DNA of 64,000 nt. Origin: DIGJ01 sp041821315 (lineage in GTDB: Bacteria; Bacillota; Clostridia; Lachnospirales; Lachnospiraceae). This document shows positions 1 to 8,640 of the stretch, piece by piece. Each line of letters opens with the position of its first letter. Position 1 is the first letter of the stretch. The stretch covers positions 1 through 64,000 of the forward strand of contig JBGUEO010000008.1 in NCBI GenBank assembly GCA_041821315.1. Reading direction: 5' to 3'. Made by a program: the position numbers and the translations under genes. The notes beneath the pieces are model-generated. The model was not told where the DNA came from and searched no databases. It was given only the letters and a program-made list of their open reading frames with translations.

Positions 1-161
1 AGGGTTTTTGTGTAAATTCCTTTAATAATTCCTGTAAAATAATCTAGCACCATCAACCAAATAACCGCCTGTAAAAGCATGTCCCATCCTCCTAGTAACT
101 TTCCAAAATAACCGCCTACCAGTGCAATTACTACGCTGATTCCATTAAAATATTTTTCCAT
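1..161 (-). CDS. Phage holin, 5' part (cut by window edge)
   Basis: The first 53 codons are visible, starting at ATG 161 after a GAGGAT-like ribosome binding site. The translation starts MEKYFNGISVVIALVGGYFG and continues through LLGGWDMLLQAVIWLMVLDYFTG, giving two hydrophobic segments and the conserved D-Y-F-TG turn of the TcdE/UtxA (phage_holin_4) holin family. These small membrane proteins oligomerise in the cytoplasmic membrane and let the endolysin reach the wall. Its place just downstream of the tail genes fits a lysis cassette that continues to the left. The C-terminus is not visible. Confidence 0.85.
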   Translation of the reverse strand, partial: MEKYFNGISVVIALVGGYFGKLLGGWDMLLQAVIWLMVLDYFTGIIKGIYTKT

Positions 162-190
162 TTTCTTATCCTCACTTTTCTTTTTTTGAT

Positions 191-230
191 AAATTTAAAA
201 GAGCCAAGGATTTCTCCCGGCTCTTAAATT
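191..230 (-). terminator. Candidate terminator/hairpin between tail genes and holin
   Basis: An inverted repeat with arms AATTTAAAAGAGCC and GGCTCTTAAATT (one bulge) and a 13-14 nt loop lies between the last tail gene and the holin. The flanking T runs are loose, so it may be a weak or bidirectional terminator, or an RNA hairpin that sets the relative expression of tail and lysis genes. Confidence 0.4.
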
Positions 231-238
231 ACTATTTT

Positions 239-487
239 TTATTCTGTTATTGTCTGATCTGCAATAGTTTCTTCTGCAGCATCTGTTGTTGTCTCCTCTG
301 CAACTTCTTCTGGTAAATCTAACATATCCATAAGTTCTTTATAGTTTTCCTCGTTTATTGATGGATCGGCAAGCAAGAAGACCGCAAGCTTAGTAGTCAT
401 ACTCTGTGAATACGTTTTGAACTCTTCCTCCGTCAATTTTGCTTTGTTTGCTTCAATTACCTTTACACATAATTCGTATGTATTCAT
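239..487 (-). CDS. Small acidic phage protein, unknown function (82 aa)
   Basis: The 82-residue protein begins MNTYELCVKVIEANK. Its first half is a helical segment with a K-x-T-x-EEF motif, and the tail is very acidic and Thr-rich (about residues 60-82). An AGGAGG site precedes the ATG. It lies between the tail fibre genes and the holin, where many Firmicute phages carry small tail-associated proteins of the XkdX type, but no XkdX signature is clear. It is cytoplasmic by composition. Function unknown. Confidence 0.7.
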   Translation of the reverse strand: MNTYELCVKVIEANKAKLTEEEFKTYSQSMTTKLAVFLLADPSINEENYKELMDMLDLPEEVAEETTTDAAEETIADQTITE

Positions 488-503
488 TATACATATCCTC
501 CTT

Positions 504-785
504 TTATAATCCTAATTTTTGGTTACATAAATCAAATTGCATATCTAACAAATATTCATTTAACGCACTAACTTGTTCGTTTGCTTTCTGCGATTCCGTC
601 TTTGGCAAATCTACCAATATCGGTGTTGGGTTATTTATGTCAGTAATATTTACCCCCTGTAAAATTTTTCCTACCGGAATAGTTACCCATAAACAAGCTA
701 ACCTTGGAGAGATAGTTTCCTCTGGTATAAAATTATCTTTGAATAGTTCACCATTTGTCGTGTTATAAAAAATTGCTTGTTTCAT
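504..785 (-). CDS. Small phage tail-associated protein (93 aa)
   Basis: The start is ATG 785 (MKQAIFYNTTNGELF), directly after a GGAGGTAAAT site; an upstream in-frame start at 815 lacks one. The 93-residue protein lies directly downstream of the tail fibre accessory gene. Small proteins in this position often resemble tail fibre assembly or XkdW-type products, and the N-terminal Y-N-x-x-x-G-E-L strand pattern is compatible. I recognise no domain, so the role is inferred from position only. Confidence 0.65.
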   Translation of the reverse strand: MKQAIFYNTTNGELFKDNFIPEETISPRLACLWVTIPVGKILQGVNITDINNPTPILVDLPKTESQKANEQVSALNEYLLDMQFDLCNQKLGL

Positions 786-795
786 ATTTACCTCC

Positions 796-1605
796 TTAAA
801 CTGAGTGAAAGTCAATGTACTGCGTTTTTCCTACTAGATTAGTAAGGGCTGATGGCGGAATATCAACAAAGGCTAATTCATTCGATGCAGCCTCACATAC
901 ACGTGCATAATTATATGTACTAAAAACGTCAGCACTGCTATACATAATTTTCTTACAAAACGATATAGTAATCCATACTCCATTAACATAAATTTTAATG
1001 CAACCAAAATAAGATTTAACCCTATAATATCCCTCTTGTCCAGGTATATCATATTCCATTTCACAACCTATATTTCTTGGAGTAAATGCCGTTATTGGTT
1101 CAAAAGTAATTCCTATTCCATTATATCCAGTGCCATTAGATATAAATGTCTTGGTATATCCCGGATTACTTATCTTTCTCTCATACCTAGATGCCCCCAA
1201 GGTACTTAATACAGTAGATACGCTTGCATAAACCCCACCACCATTCATATAGCTCTTTGCTGGTGGTGTTATTAATGCATTAATATTGTCTGTGGTTACA
1301 GTACCTGCTACGTTAGTACCATTAGAATATTGTGTTGCTCCATGAGCTGCTAGCACATCTGTAAAAGGTTTATATACTTGTCCTCCATTATAGTATTTTT
1401 GTGCGGGAGGAGTCATTCGTATATTAGTTCCGTCTGAATTTATTGCTGTAGCTGCTACAGTGGTACTTATTATTGGTATAATTCCAGGAAGCGGATTCCC
1501 ATTCGAATCTACAATAACTTTTCCTGCCAATACATCACTTGCCGTAGCATTAACTGGACTAACATCTGCGCCACCTCCAGCTAATCTGCATATTGCATTG
1601 TTCAT
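796..1605 (-). CDS. Phage tail/receptor-associated protein with internal repeats (269 aa)
   Basis: The 269-residue protein has two visible copies of a roughly 50-residue unit, each with a T-P-P-A-x-x-Y-x-NGG-x-VY core (around residues 65-80 and 113-128). The N-terminus contains A-S-D-V-L-A-G-K, a motif seen at the start of several Firmicute tail appendage proteins. The start codon overlaps the tail fibre stop by one base (TAATG), so the two are translationally coupled. It is probably an exposed tail tip or fibre partner. The more ordinary C-terminal half may be a carbohydrate- or surface-binding domain; this is inference. Confidence 0.65.
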   Translation of the reverse strand: MNNAICRLAGGGADVSPVNATASDVLAGKVIVDSNGNPLPGIIPIISTTVAATAINSDGTNIRMTPPAQKYYNGGQVYKPFTDVLAAHGATQYSNGTNVAGTVTTDNINALITPPAKSYMNGGGVYASVSTVLSTLGASRYERKISNPGYTKTFISNGTGYNGIGITFEPITAFTPRNIGCEMEYDIPGQEGYYRVKSYFGCIKIYVNGVWITISFCKKIMYSSADVFSTYNYARVCEAASNELAFVDIPPSALTNLVGKTQYIDFHSV

Positions 1606-4022
1606 TAGACCACCCCCTTAAAAGACAAAACAACTGGAATTGCTATTGTAGGTTTTACTCCAAGAGCTTTTAAGGTAATTGTATGTGCGATTGAATCCAT
1701 CACTGGTCTTCGAGTAAACATTGCTTTATTTATTGCTGTTTCCTCTGCATCTGTTGTTACTACGGCTGGATTAACTTCAACGTCCCTTCCGTCAATATTG
1801 CTATTCGTTATCGTGTAAGTATAAGGAGCAGACGTTCCAATCCACGAACTAGAATCCAACGTTACCACCACCTCATAATCTGGTCGGTTTGCATCGCAGA
1901 ACGCTTTCAAGGCATAACCGCCGACCGAAGTTTTTGGAACTTCGCAAACTAAACTCGGATTTAACGGACTGTTGATATACACATTTGTTTGACCGTCATA
2001 TGATTGCAATGAAAATAAATCGTGTGTTGTGTTTGTGTCTAGTTCTTCGTCTGTTGGAGTTGCAAGTGGGAAGAATGCTGTCATGTTGTTTGTCGCTAAG
2101 TATGTTCTAAGTCCTGTTACATCTGGGGTTGCTAGTCTTGACTTTAGAATTTTAATGAAGAATGTACCATATGTGCTTCCCAAACCACCCAGTGTACCTT
2201 CTGACAAAACTGCTATGGATGAAAGCGGAATAAGTTTATCACACATTACGCCTACGCCTACAGCTTTTTTCATTCCAGTAATCATTGTGTAAGCCGTTAA
2301 ATATGTATCATCTAATGCGTAGAAAGCATATGTTTCAACACCATTAAGTACAACTGTACCTATATTTCGTTTAATCCAATAACTAGAATTATTTCTATAG
2401 ATATAATCTGCAATACACTTATTCCCATCACTATCTATATAGGTGTAATCTGTAGCAGTTGACGCTTGCTTGATTCCTCTCAATGGTTCATCCAATGAAA
2501 TGGTGATTTCATTACCTGTGTATTGTTCGTAAGATGTTAAAATCTCTTTTTCAATCCAAAACTGGAATTCAAAAAACTCTATATTTGTATTTCCAAACAT
2601 TATGTATTTTAATACTGATGTTTTTGTTAATGTTAATGTCTTAGAATATACAGTATTCAAAGCGTAATTATTTACATTATAAATTCCAATACCTACATTT
2701 TGCACTTCGTCAATATAGGCTGCAAAACTCGTTCCAGTAGAGGGTAAACTCATGAACTTTATTCCTATCTTGTATGTACCCGGTGGAAGTAATTTATTAA
2801 TAATATTGGCAGCGTTATTTTGTGCTTTGTTCTTAATTCCGCTTGTTGTATACTCCCATGCAGTTCCTAAATTTACAATTTCTGCAAAGTTCTTCCCATG
2901 TGCAACAATTTCAGTCTCGTATTCTCCTGTTGTCGCATTGTATGTACCTAGGTTTTGGCCTTCTTGTGGATAATCTGGACTTGGGGATGGAACTCCACCA
3001 CAATACTGTTCATAGGTTGTTGCAACCGAACCAGTTTCTAATTGTGACTTAATTACAAAATTACTTAAAGTTGTTCCGGAAGCAATTCTAATCTGAAAAT
3101 AGTAATCAGATACATTAGAAAAATCAGCGCTAGCATAACTATTAACACTCGTTAAAACACTCTGTAGTAAAGTTGAACTACCGTCGCTTTTTGCAAGACG
3201 TGCTGTGATATTACCATTTGTAGATGTGTTATTAGTACTTATTGTGTATGTACCATTTAATATAAATCCTAATGCTACTCCGAATACTACAATACCTGTT
3301 GAAGTGCCATTTAAAGTTACGGCTCCATCATCGGCTACAGTTGCAGTAACACCTAATACTGTTTGATTTGTAAGCTTAGGTAATTTATTCTTCCCAGTTA
3401 AAGTTAGCTGACCGCCTTTGCCAAATATGTATTTTGGAAGTACGCTACCATCTACAGTTTTCTCGGAAATTAAAACACCTTCCACGGTTGCAACTTGGTT
3501 CTGTAAATCGCTATTTACCTTACTAGCTAAAACATCAATTGCATCTTCTAAATCTTCTTTACTTGCATATACGCTCGATGCAACCGTAAGTGATACGCTT
3601 GACGTATTTGATACAGTTATTACAAGATCAATAATTTTTTCCACCATTTTTGACGATGATAACGGTATTTCTTCCGCATTATCTCCTGCATTTCCGTATG
3701 AAAAAAGGACTTCATTGCCTGTAGTTTTATCAATGGCATAAAGTCCCAATTCTCTAAAATAAAAAGCTGAGATTAGCTCAGTATTTGTAAATATCCCTCT
3801 AACCGTAACATTATCGTTTGAATCTCCAGAAGCTTTCACTTTTTGTATTGCTATATTGGATACAGTATGTATCAGGTTTGCTAGTGTAGTCCATTCGTGT
3901 GAGGTGGTTCCATCCCCAAGAGCAATTTTAGTAAACTTGATATAGTTTTCTTCTCCGCTCGCTATGCTATCAGCTATGATCCTTTTCCCAGCATTTGTAA
4001 GCTTATTATTAATTAAAGCCAT
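1605..4022 (-). CDS. Phage tail fibre protein (gpH-like, DUF3751 N-terminus)
   Basis: The 805-residue protein has an N-terminus (MALINNKLTNAGKRIIADS, then residues to about 150) that matches the phage tail-collar/DUF3751 domain anchoring fibres to a P2-type baseplate. The middle and C-terminal parts are beta-rich, with carbohydrate-binding-like stretches and many Thr/Asn/Gly residues. I chose ATG 4022, 11 nt after AGGAAG; GTG 4034 and ATG 4031 are also in frame but lie too close to that site. It follows tail protein I, as in P2 (J-I-H). It probably sets host range. Confidence 0.85.
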   Translation of the reverse strand: MALINNKLTNAGKRIIADSIASGEENYIKFTKIALGDGTTSHEWTTLANLIHTVSNIAIQKVKASGDSNDNVTVRGIFTNTELISAFYFRELGLYAIDKTTGNEVLFSYGNAGDNAEEIPLSSSKMVEKIIDLVITVSNTSSVSLTVASSVYASKEDLEDAIDVLASKVNSDLQNQVATVEGVLISEKTVDGSVLPKYIFGKGGQLTLTGKNKLPKLTNQTVLGVTATVADDGAVTLNGTSTGIVVFGVALGFILNGTYTISTNNTSTNGNITARLAKSDGSSTLLQSVLTSVNSYASADFSNVSDYYFQIRIASGTTLSNFVIKSQLETGSVATTYEQYCGGVPSPSPDYPQEGQNLGTYNATTGEYETEIVAHGKNFAEIVNLGTAWEYTTSGIKNKAQNNAANIINKLLPPGTYKIGIKFMSLPSTGTSFAAYIDEVQNVGIGIYNVNNYALNTVYSKTLTLTKTSVLKYIMFGNTNIEFFEFQFWIEKEILTSYEQYTGNEITISLDEPLRGIKQASTATDYTYIDSDGNKCIADYIYRNNSSYWIKRNIGTVVLNGVETYAFYALDDTYLTAYTMITGMKKAVGVGVMCDKLIPLSSIAVLSEGTLGGLGSTYGTFFIKILKSRLATPDVTGLRTYLATNNMTAFFPLATPTDEELDTNTTHDLFSLQSYDGQTNVYINSPLNPSLVCEVPKTSVGGYALKAFCDANRPDYEVVVTLDSSSWIGTSAPYTYTITNSNIDGRDVEVNPAVVTTDAEETAINKAMFTRRPVMDSIAHTITLKALGVKPTIAIPVVLSFKGVV

Positions 4023-4037
4023 ATATTCCATCACTTC

Positions 4038-4601
4038 CTATTCTGCTATTTTGTATGTTTCTTTGGTAACTTCATGGATTCCAATTCCATAGAAGTTATC
4101 CATTTGGCCAGTAAGCGTAACAAGAATTCCATCCAATTTAGACGTTTTTCGCTTCACGCTATCAAGAATCGATAGAAACAATTCCTCTTTTTCACCATTT
4201 GCCTCAACATCACTGGTTATAACTTTAAAATGACCGACTTCACCACCATACTCATACCATTCTTTTATTTCTCCATCACCAAATGCATGAGTTATTACTT
4301 CTTTCACAACCTCATCTGTTCCTGATTTTTCGTACCAAGGCATTGTACTAGAAACAAGTGTTCTTTTTACCTCTACTGGAAGTGTCTTATCGTAGAATTG
4401 CGTACGCATTTCTACAGAAAGATAGTCAACAATTGGCTCCCATGCATTTTCAATATCAGACCATATATCAAGTCTTCCACACAAATCAATTATTTTTTTA
4501 ATCTGATTATCTAATGCATAGCAAAAGGAAATTGCTTCTTCATCTAATTGCAGATTTGGAGGTAGTATACTAATAAGTCGGCTATCTTTTATACTAGTCA
4601 T
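4038..4601 (-). CDS. Phage tail protein I (P2 gpI-like)
   Basis: The 187-residue protein carries the P2 gpI pattern: LPPNLQLDEEA near the N-terminus, LDIWSDIENAWEP, LA/LS-V-E-M-R-T-Q-FYD, KR-LV, a GT-x-x-V-x-x segment, and G-x-G-E-I-K-EWYEYGG-x-x-G-H-F. In P2 this protein is part of the baseplate wedge and links J to the tail fibres. ATG 4601 is chosen because a GGGGG stretch sits 8 nt upstream; an earlier ATG at 4616 has no site. It overlaps the 3' end of the J gene by 8 nt. Confidence 0.88.
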   Translation of the reverse strand: MTSIKDSRLISILPPNLQLDEEAISFCYALDNQIKKIIDLCGRLDIWSDIENAWEPIVDYLSVEMRTQFYDKTLPVEVKRTLVSSTMPWYEKSGTDEVVKEVITHAFGDGEIKEWYEYGGEVGHFKVITSDVEANGEKEELFLSILDSVKRKTSKLDGILVTLTGQMDNFYGIGIHEVTKETYKIAE

Positions 4602-5754
4602 CCTCCACACCCCCATAGCTTATAGTAGTAGCATTATTCTTTGCAATTGAAAGATCATCTACCACAATAAAATCTTGTGAAGTTATGCTTACTCGTTTGA
4701 TTCCAGCTTGTACAAGCAACGATCTTAAGTAATCTGAATTGACATCTCTTCCTATTTTTGCTTGCTGCCATTTTTTATAAATTTCTACAGCGGAAGAAAC
4801 GTTTGCTTGAATATCATCAATATTGGATAAATCACTTTTATTTATGTAATAAGTTAATTCAATATCATACGATACAACGGATGCTGCCACTGCAGTTATC
4901 CGATCACCCATTGGGTTTTTCTTTTGGTTTTTAATATATTGCTCTAACCCAGTTAGATAATCATTATTCGGTATTTCACCATCGTCCTTTACAACAATTA
5001 TGCTAATATCTAATTCTTGCGGATTAAGGATTTTTACATTATTGCTAGTTAACTCACTGTCATATTGCTTACACCAATAAAGATACGAATCCTCTGTTCC
5101 TGTTGTCGCGTAACCAGAAGTGGATAAGTAGACTTTCTCCCTATAATCTTCGTCACTTTCTTCATCAATACCACCAGCTGATTCCGTTATATTGCTAACC
5201 GTATCAGCAAATGGATATGGATCTACAAGTGTTACTATTGTGCCAATTTCCTTTCCATTCCCTATCGTTCCATACTCCATACATGTTATACCAACATCTA
5301 CATATAAGATACCTGCCGATATAACCACATCTTCTATTGTTTCAAAGTACAAATCCGTTCCATCACTCACACGAGTACCACTTGGGATAGATATTGCTTC
5401 CGTTCTTGTTTCTGTTATCGAAAAACGTTCCACGGATATTGCTTTTACAGGTTCTGAATACTCAACACTTCTTGTTGCGCCAAGATTTTTAAGAAAATCC
5501 CCCGTTGAGTATTTTAATAGGTTCATCTTCCCTGCTCTGTCAATATACTGCATAGCCTGATATAGTTTTAATGCAGTTGCATTAATTAAAAAACCATATT
5601 TACTCATTTCATTTAACTCATAGGTTTCTCCCGTCTGATCCTCGCGAATGGAATTAAAATCACTGTACATTTCGTTTTTCAAATCATCCATCGTTAAATC
5701 ATCAATGAAACTTATATCCGGAAGATCATATAATTTTTGAATATCACTCGCCAC
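4594..5754 (-). CDS. Baseplate J-like protein
   Basis: The 386-residue protein belongs to the baseplate J-like family (P2 gpJ, Mu gp47, XkdT). Recognisable parts are an N-terminal Y-G-F-L-INATA-L-K-LYQAMQYIDRA segment, the central I-P-x-GT-R-V-SDG strand, and S-A-G-G-I-DEESDEDYREKVYLS with G-T-E-D-S-Y-LYW-K-Q. The product forms the wedge that closes around the tail hub. The start is a GTG overlapping the upstream gp25-like gene by 11 nt, with GGTGAT upstream. Length is typical for the Mu-like subgroup and longer than P2 J. Confidence 0.93.
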   Translation of the reverse strand: MASDIQKLYDLPDISFIDDLTMDDLKNEMYSDFNSIREDQTGETYELNEMSKYGFLINATALKLYQAMQYIDRAGKMNLLKYSTGDFLKNLGATRSVEYSEPVKAISVERFSITETRTEAISIPSGTRVSDGTDLYFETIEDVVISAGILYVDVGITCMEYGTIGNGKEIGTIVTLVDPYPFADTVSNITESAGGIDEESDEDYREKVYLSTSGYATTGTEDSYLYWCKQYDSELTSNNVKILNPQELDISIIVVKDDGEIPNNDYLTGLEQYIKNQKKNPMGDRITAVAASVVSYDIELTYYINKSDLSNIDDIQANVSSAVEIYKKWQQAKIGRDVNSDYLRSLLVQAGIKRVSITSQDFIVVDDLSIAKNNATTISYGGVEDD

Positions 5755-6040
5755 GGCTTATCACCACCTTTGGTTTTATTTTTCCTTCCTCCGTATCAAT
5801 ATCAAATTCGACTGTATCAACTTCCAACGATGCATTATATTCATTGGTTTTATTAATAATATTTACCAAAAACAAACTTTTTGCTTCTTCAATTGGAAGA
5901 CCGATTATTGAAAAATCAATACCTCCTCCACGGTTTAATGGAATTGTTCCCTGTGGCGTTGTATACAAAAGCATTAGATTTTCCACATCTTCATCTGTAA
6001 GCTCAGAAGAAACTATTTCCAAACTTCCTAAATCAATCAT
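5744..6040 (-). CDS. Baseplate wedge protein, gp25/gpW-like
   Basis: The 98-residue protein has the T4 gp25/P2 gpW layout: LYTTPQGTIPLNRGGGIDF followed by L-P-I-E-E-A-K-SLF and a C-terminal strand K-P-K-V-V-I. This is the small baseplate lysozyme-like (non-enzymatic) wedge component found in almost every contractile tail. A GGAGG site lies 5 nt before ATG 6040, and it overlaps the J gene start. Confidence 0.9.
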   Translation of the reverse strand: MIDLGSLEIVSSELTDEDVENLMLLYTTPQGTIPLNRGGGIDFSIIGLPIEEAKSLFLVNIINKTNEYNASLEVDTVEFDIDTEEGKIKPKVVISRGE

Positions 6041-6052
6041 GATACCTCCTAC

Positions 6053-6442
6053 TTAATATTCAGACATCGTTACATCAATTTGTGATTTAATTATCCTGCC
6101 ATTTGCGAATACGGCATTTAACTGTTCTGTTATCTCTGTAACTTTCCATTTCTTGCTACCTATTTTTCTAGATCCAATTACAAGATATCCTACCTTTCCA
6201 TTCTCCACCAATTTTACCCATTTGCGAACTTCTTTTTCTGGTGTTACCCCTAAGCTTATATCCAGCACTACTGTAAAGCTTACGTTCTGTAGTCCTGCAC
6301 CAAGGAATTCCGATTCTGGCTTACTATTATATAGGCTATGTTCCTGCCATACACCAGTAACCGTACGTTTAAAATCTGAAAAACTATTTATCTTTTTACT
6401 GCTTACAACAAACTTCATATCACCAAAATATCCAACTTCCAT
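6053..6442 (-). CDS. Phage tail protein U (P2 gpU-like)
   Basis: The 129-residue protein matches the gpU family: an N-terminal MKFVVSSKKINSF strand, the central F-L-G-x-G-L-Q-N-V-S-F-T-V-V motif, V-R-K-WV-K-L-V-E-N-GK-VGYLVIGSRKIG and a C-terminal F-A-N-G-R-I-I-K-S-QID-V segment. In P2, gpU caps the tail or interacts with the hub. Here it sits between V and gp25 rather than next to D, a small rearrangement relative to P2. AGGTGATGAT precedes the start. Confidence 0.82.
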   Translation of the reverse strand: MEVGYFGDMKFVVSSKKINSFSDFKRTVTGVWQEHSLYNSKPESEFLGAGLQNVSFTVVLDISLGVTPEKEVRKWVKLVENGKVGYLVIGSRKIGSKKWKVTEITEQLNAVFANGRIIKSQIDVTMSEY

Positions 6443-6450
6443 ATCATCAC

Positions 6451-6852
6451 CTAATTTATTATTTCACCAGATACCGTGAGATCACCGCTTACCAACAAGT
6501 TACCTGTTATCTCCATGTCACCTTCAACAACAATTTTCTCTATATGTATTTCCATTGCACCATCCGAAACTTTTATATATCCTTCCTTCACAAGTTCCTT
6601 AAATATTGTTTCTTTCCCGTAATGAGTCGGCATATTCTTTTTGTTATAAGGCCTTCCTATCACAAAACCAGTTGAATTATCACTTGTCAGAAATACAACC
6701 AATACTTTATCACCAACAAAAGGAAGATTGTATTCTGAATCCATGATAGATAGATCTGAGGATGTACAATCATCTCGATCTGGGAAAGTAACATCTACAG
6801 TCCCTTTGTCATAGTTTACTTTTGATACCGTTGCTATACATATACCTTTCAT
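6451..6852 (-). CDS. Baseplate assembly/spike protein V (gp45-like)
   Basis: The 133-residue protein is an OB-fold spike protein of the P2 gpV/Mu gp45 type: V-S-K-V-N-Y-D-K-GTVDVTFPDRDD at residues 8-28, a P-F-V-GD-K-V-L-V-V-FL barrel, then a C-terminal beta-helix-like repeat (M-E-I-T-G-N-L-L-V-SGDLTVSG). Such trimers form the membrane-piercing tip of contractile tails. Only a short C-terminal spike is present. A GAGGAGG site precedes ATG 6852, one base from the end of the D gene. Confidence 0.85.
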   Translation of the reverse strand: MKGICIATVSKVNYDKGTVDVTFPDRDDCTSSDLSIMDSEYNLPFVGDKVLVVFLTSDNSTGFVIGRPYNKKNMPTHYGKETIFKELVKEGYIKVSDGAMEIHIEKIVVEGDMEITGNLLVSGDLTVSGEIIN

Positions 6853-8418
6853 CTATCCCTCCTCATTTTTTCCTGTGTTTACCCAAGAACCTGGTATCAT
6901 TTTTACTTTTGTCACATTTACGGTTTCAACACCTGTATTATAGATATAATATTTTCCCTTATAGACCTTTCCTGTGGAAGAGGAAGCATTTAAAGCCTTT
7001 GCTTCGGCTGCAGTTTTATAACCTATTAATGTTGTATTTACCTGATATAAAGCATCAATTTCTAAAGATTCCTCTTCCTTTGACTTTCCTATTTCGATTT
7101 CTAGTACTTTATGAAGTTCAAGGTCAACGGTATACCCATTTGCTATCGAGTGTCTTACCTGTTCTAAGTAATATTTCCCATCAAACTTACCAAATCCTTC
7201 TACGTTGTAACAGGTTCCCGCTATATAATTCACATCACCTTTCATGCCAATTGAAACGCGTACCGCATTTTTGTTAGTTTCCCTTAATTTTGATTTTGCT
7301 TTGATTTCAGCTTCCTTATAGCTCTCTGCTTTTTCATTAATTTTAAGAATACGATTTCCATCTGTAGCCATAAATGAATACTTTAATGTTGTACTGTTCT
7401 TAGAATCCGTATACGCTATTGTTACTCCATTATATATTCCTACAAGAGTAGATTGTAAGTTCCATGAAGAACACTGTTCTTTCTTAATTGTTCCAACCGT
7501 TTCTTTTTTCTCATACTTTACTTCATCAAATATCACAATCTTATCATTGTATAATTTCATTGCAAGATTATAATCCTTGCAAACAGAATAAAGAAAATTC
7601 ATATCCGATATATCCGACTGTTCAATTTCCTCTATCGTATAATTATCTGATTCATAATATAGTGTTGCACCTGCGGTTGAAGCCATTGAAGTTGCGATAC
7701 TTTTAATCGTTATATTTTTCCATGTCTTATTTTTCTTCGTAGAGGAAAACGAAGTATTGATGGGACACGAAATTGCTGACATAATATGCTTATCCGGTGG
7801 TCCATCAAAATAAAAATCATCAATCATAAATTTTCCACACGGAAGTTTTCTTGTATCTCCCTTCTTCTCCCAATTCTTAACATATATGCTTGCCTGTAGA
7901 TAATCTCCTTCTTTCGGAATGAATGTTGTAATCCAATTATGATAAGCGTCTGAATATGTTATATCTATAGTGTCAGCCGTATCGCAAGCATAATCCGTAT
8001 ATACAAATCTTTCAGGATGGTATTGTGTATCCTCTCCATCGTCTGCTTTAAGAAGCCATGTTACTTTTGCTCCTCCATATATCAACCTCAAAGCAGTAGA
8101 CCGTGGAATATCAAATAGCGATTCTACGGTCTTATTCGTCTCAACATTTAGTTTCGTAACCTTTTTAGACTTTTTTCTTGTAATCTTTGACGTTACATTG
8201 AATATATTTACCGTTGGATTTATCCACGAACCAGGAACACCTTTAACTTTGGTTACATTTACCATTCCTTTGGATGTGTTATATATATAGTACGTTCCTT
8301 TATATACTTTTCCTGATTGATTTATAGCTTTCTGTTTTTTCGCCTCTTCCGAAGTGTAATATCCTACCAATGTTTTATAGACATGGTATTTATCTCCTTT
8401 TTCATAGGTATCTGCCAA
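6853..8418 (-). CDS. Phage late control gene D-like tail hub protein, with duplicated flanking module
   Basis: This 521-residue hub protein (P2 gpD/Mu gp44 family) contains TFIPKEGDYLQASIYVKNW, a F-x-I-DDFYFDGPPD strand, and a C-terminal segment on cyclic shape (GMKGDVNYIAGTCYNVEGFG) with Y-YLEQVRHSI. I place the start at TTG 8418, because GGAGGTGATAGA stands exactly upstream while the reading frame 5' of it runs into the gpX gene. A ~60-residue module (VYKGTYYIYNTSKGMVNVTK and GVPGSWINP) occurs at residues ~15-75 and again at the C-terminus (VYKGKYYIYNTGVETVNVTK, PGSWVN). Similar modules occur in clostridial phage tail and lysin proteins, and may bind cell wall. Confidence 0.85.
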   Translation of the reverse strand: MADTYEKGDKYHVYKTLVGYYTSEEAKKQKAINQSGKVYKGTYYIYNTSKGMVNVTKVKGVPGSWINPTVNIFNVTSKITRKKSKKVTKLNVETNKTVESLFDIPRSTALRLIYGGAKVTWLLKADDGEDTQYHPERFVYTDYACDTADTIDITYSDAYHNWITTFIPKEGDYLQASIYVKNWEKKGDTRKLPCGKFMIDDFYFDGPPDKHIMSAISCPINTSFSSTKKNKTWKNITIKSIATSMASTAGATLYYESDNYTIEEIEQSDISDMNFLYSVCKDYNLAMKLYNDKIVIFDEVKYEKKETVGTIKKEQCSSWNLQSTLVGIYNGVTIAYTDSKNSTTLKYSFMATDGNRILKINEKAESYKEAEIKAKSKLRETNKNAVRVSIGMKGDVNYIAGTCYNVEGFGKFDGKYYLEQVRHSIANGYTVDLELHKVLEIEIGKSKEEESLEIDALYQVNTTLIGYKTAAEAKALNASSSTGKVYKGKYYIYNTGVETVNVTKVKMIPGSWVNTGKNEEG

Positions 8419-8422
8419 TCTA

Positions 8423-8620
8423 TCACCTCCAATTTGGTAAATCTTGTGTATCATCCTCTGTAATTTCTGGTATATAGACTTCAACACCAGAAGAAAATTG
8501 AAAGATATCAAGGAGTTCAAAATTATTTTGCATCAAAAGACCAACATATTTCTCAGATCCATAGACTTTATAGGAAATCATATCCCAAGTGTCACCCTGG
8601 GAAGTTATATATGTACCCAA
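8423..8620 (-). CDS. Tail protein X (LysM-like)
   Basis: This is a 65-residue protein of the P2 gpX family: Y-ITSQGDTWDMISYKVYGSE, then L-L-M-Q-NN, and a C-terminal V-Y-IP-E. The fold is a LysM-like domain. The start is TTG 8620 with AAGGGAG 7 nt upstream; no ATG is available. It ends with the stop codon embedded in the ribosome binding site of the D gene, so translation of the two is probably coupled. Confidence 0.88.
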   Translation of the reverse strand: MGTYITSQGDTWDMISYKVYGSEKYVGLLMQNNFELLDIFQFSSGVEVYIPEITEDDTQDLPNWR

Positions 8621-8640
8621 AATAAAACTCCCTTCTACTT

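Noticed and set aside
8419..8520. N-terminal 34 residues of a longer gpD reading frame
   Set aside because: This part overlaps the gpX gene in another frame and has no ribosome binding site; the TTG at 8418 has a perfect one.
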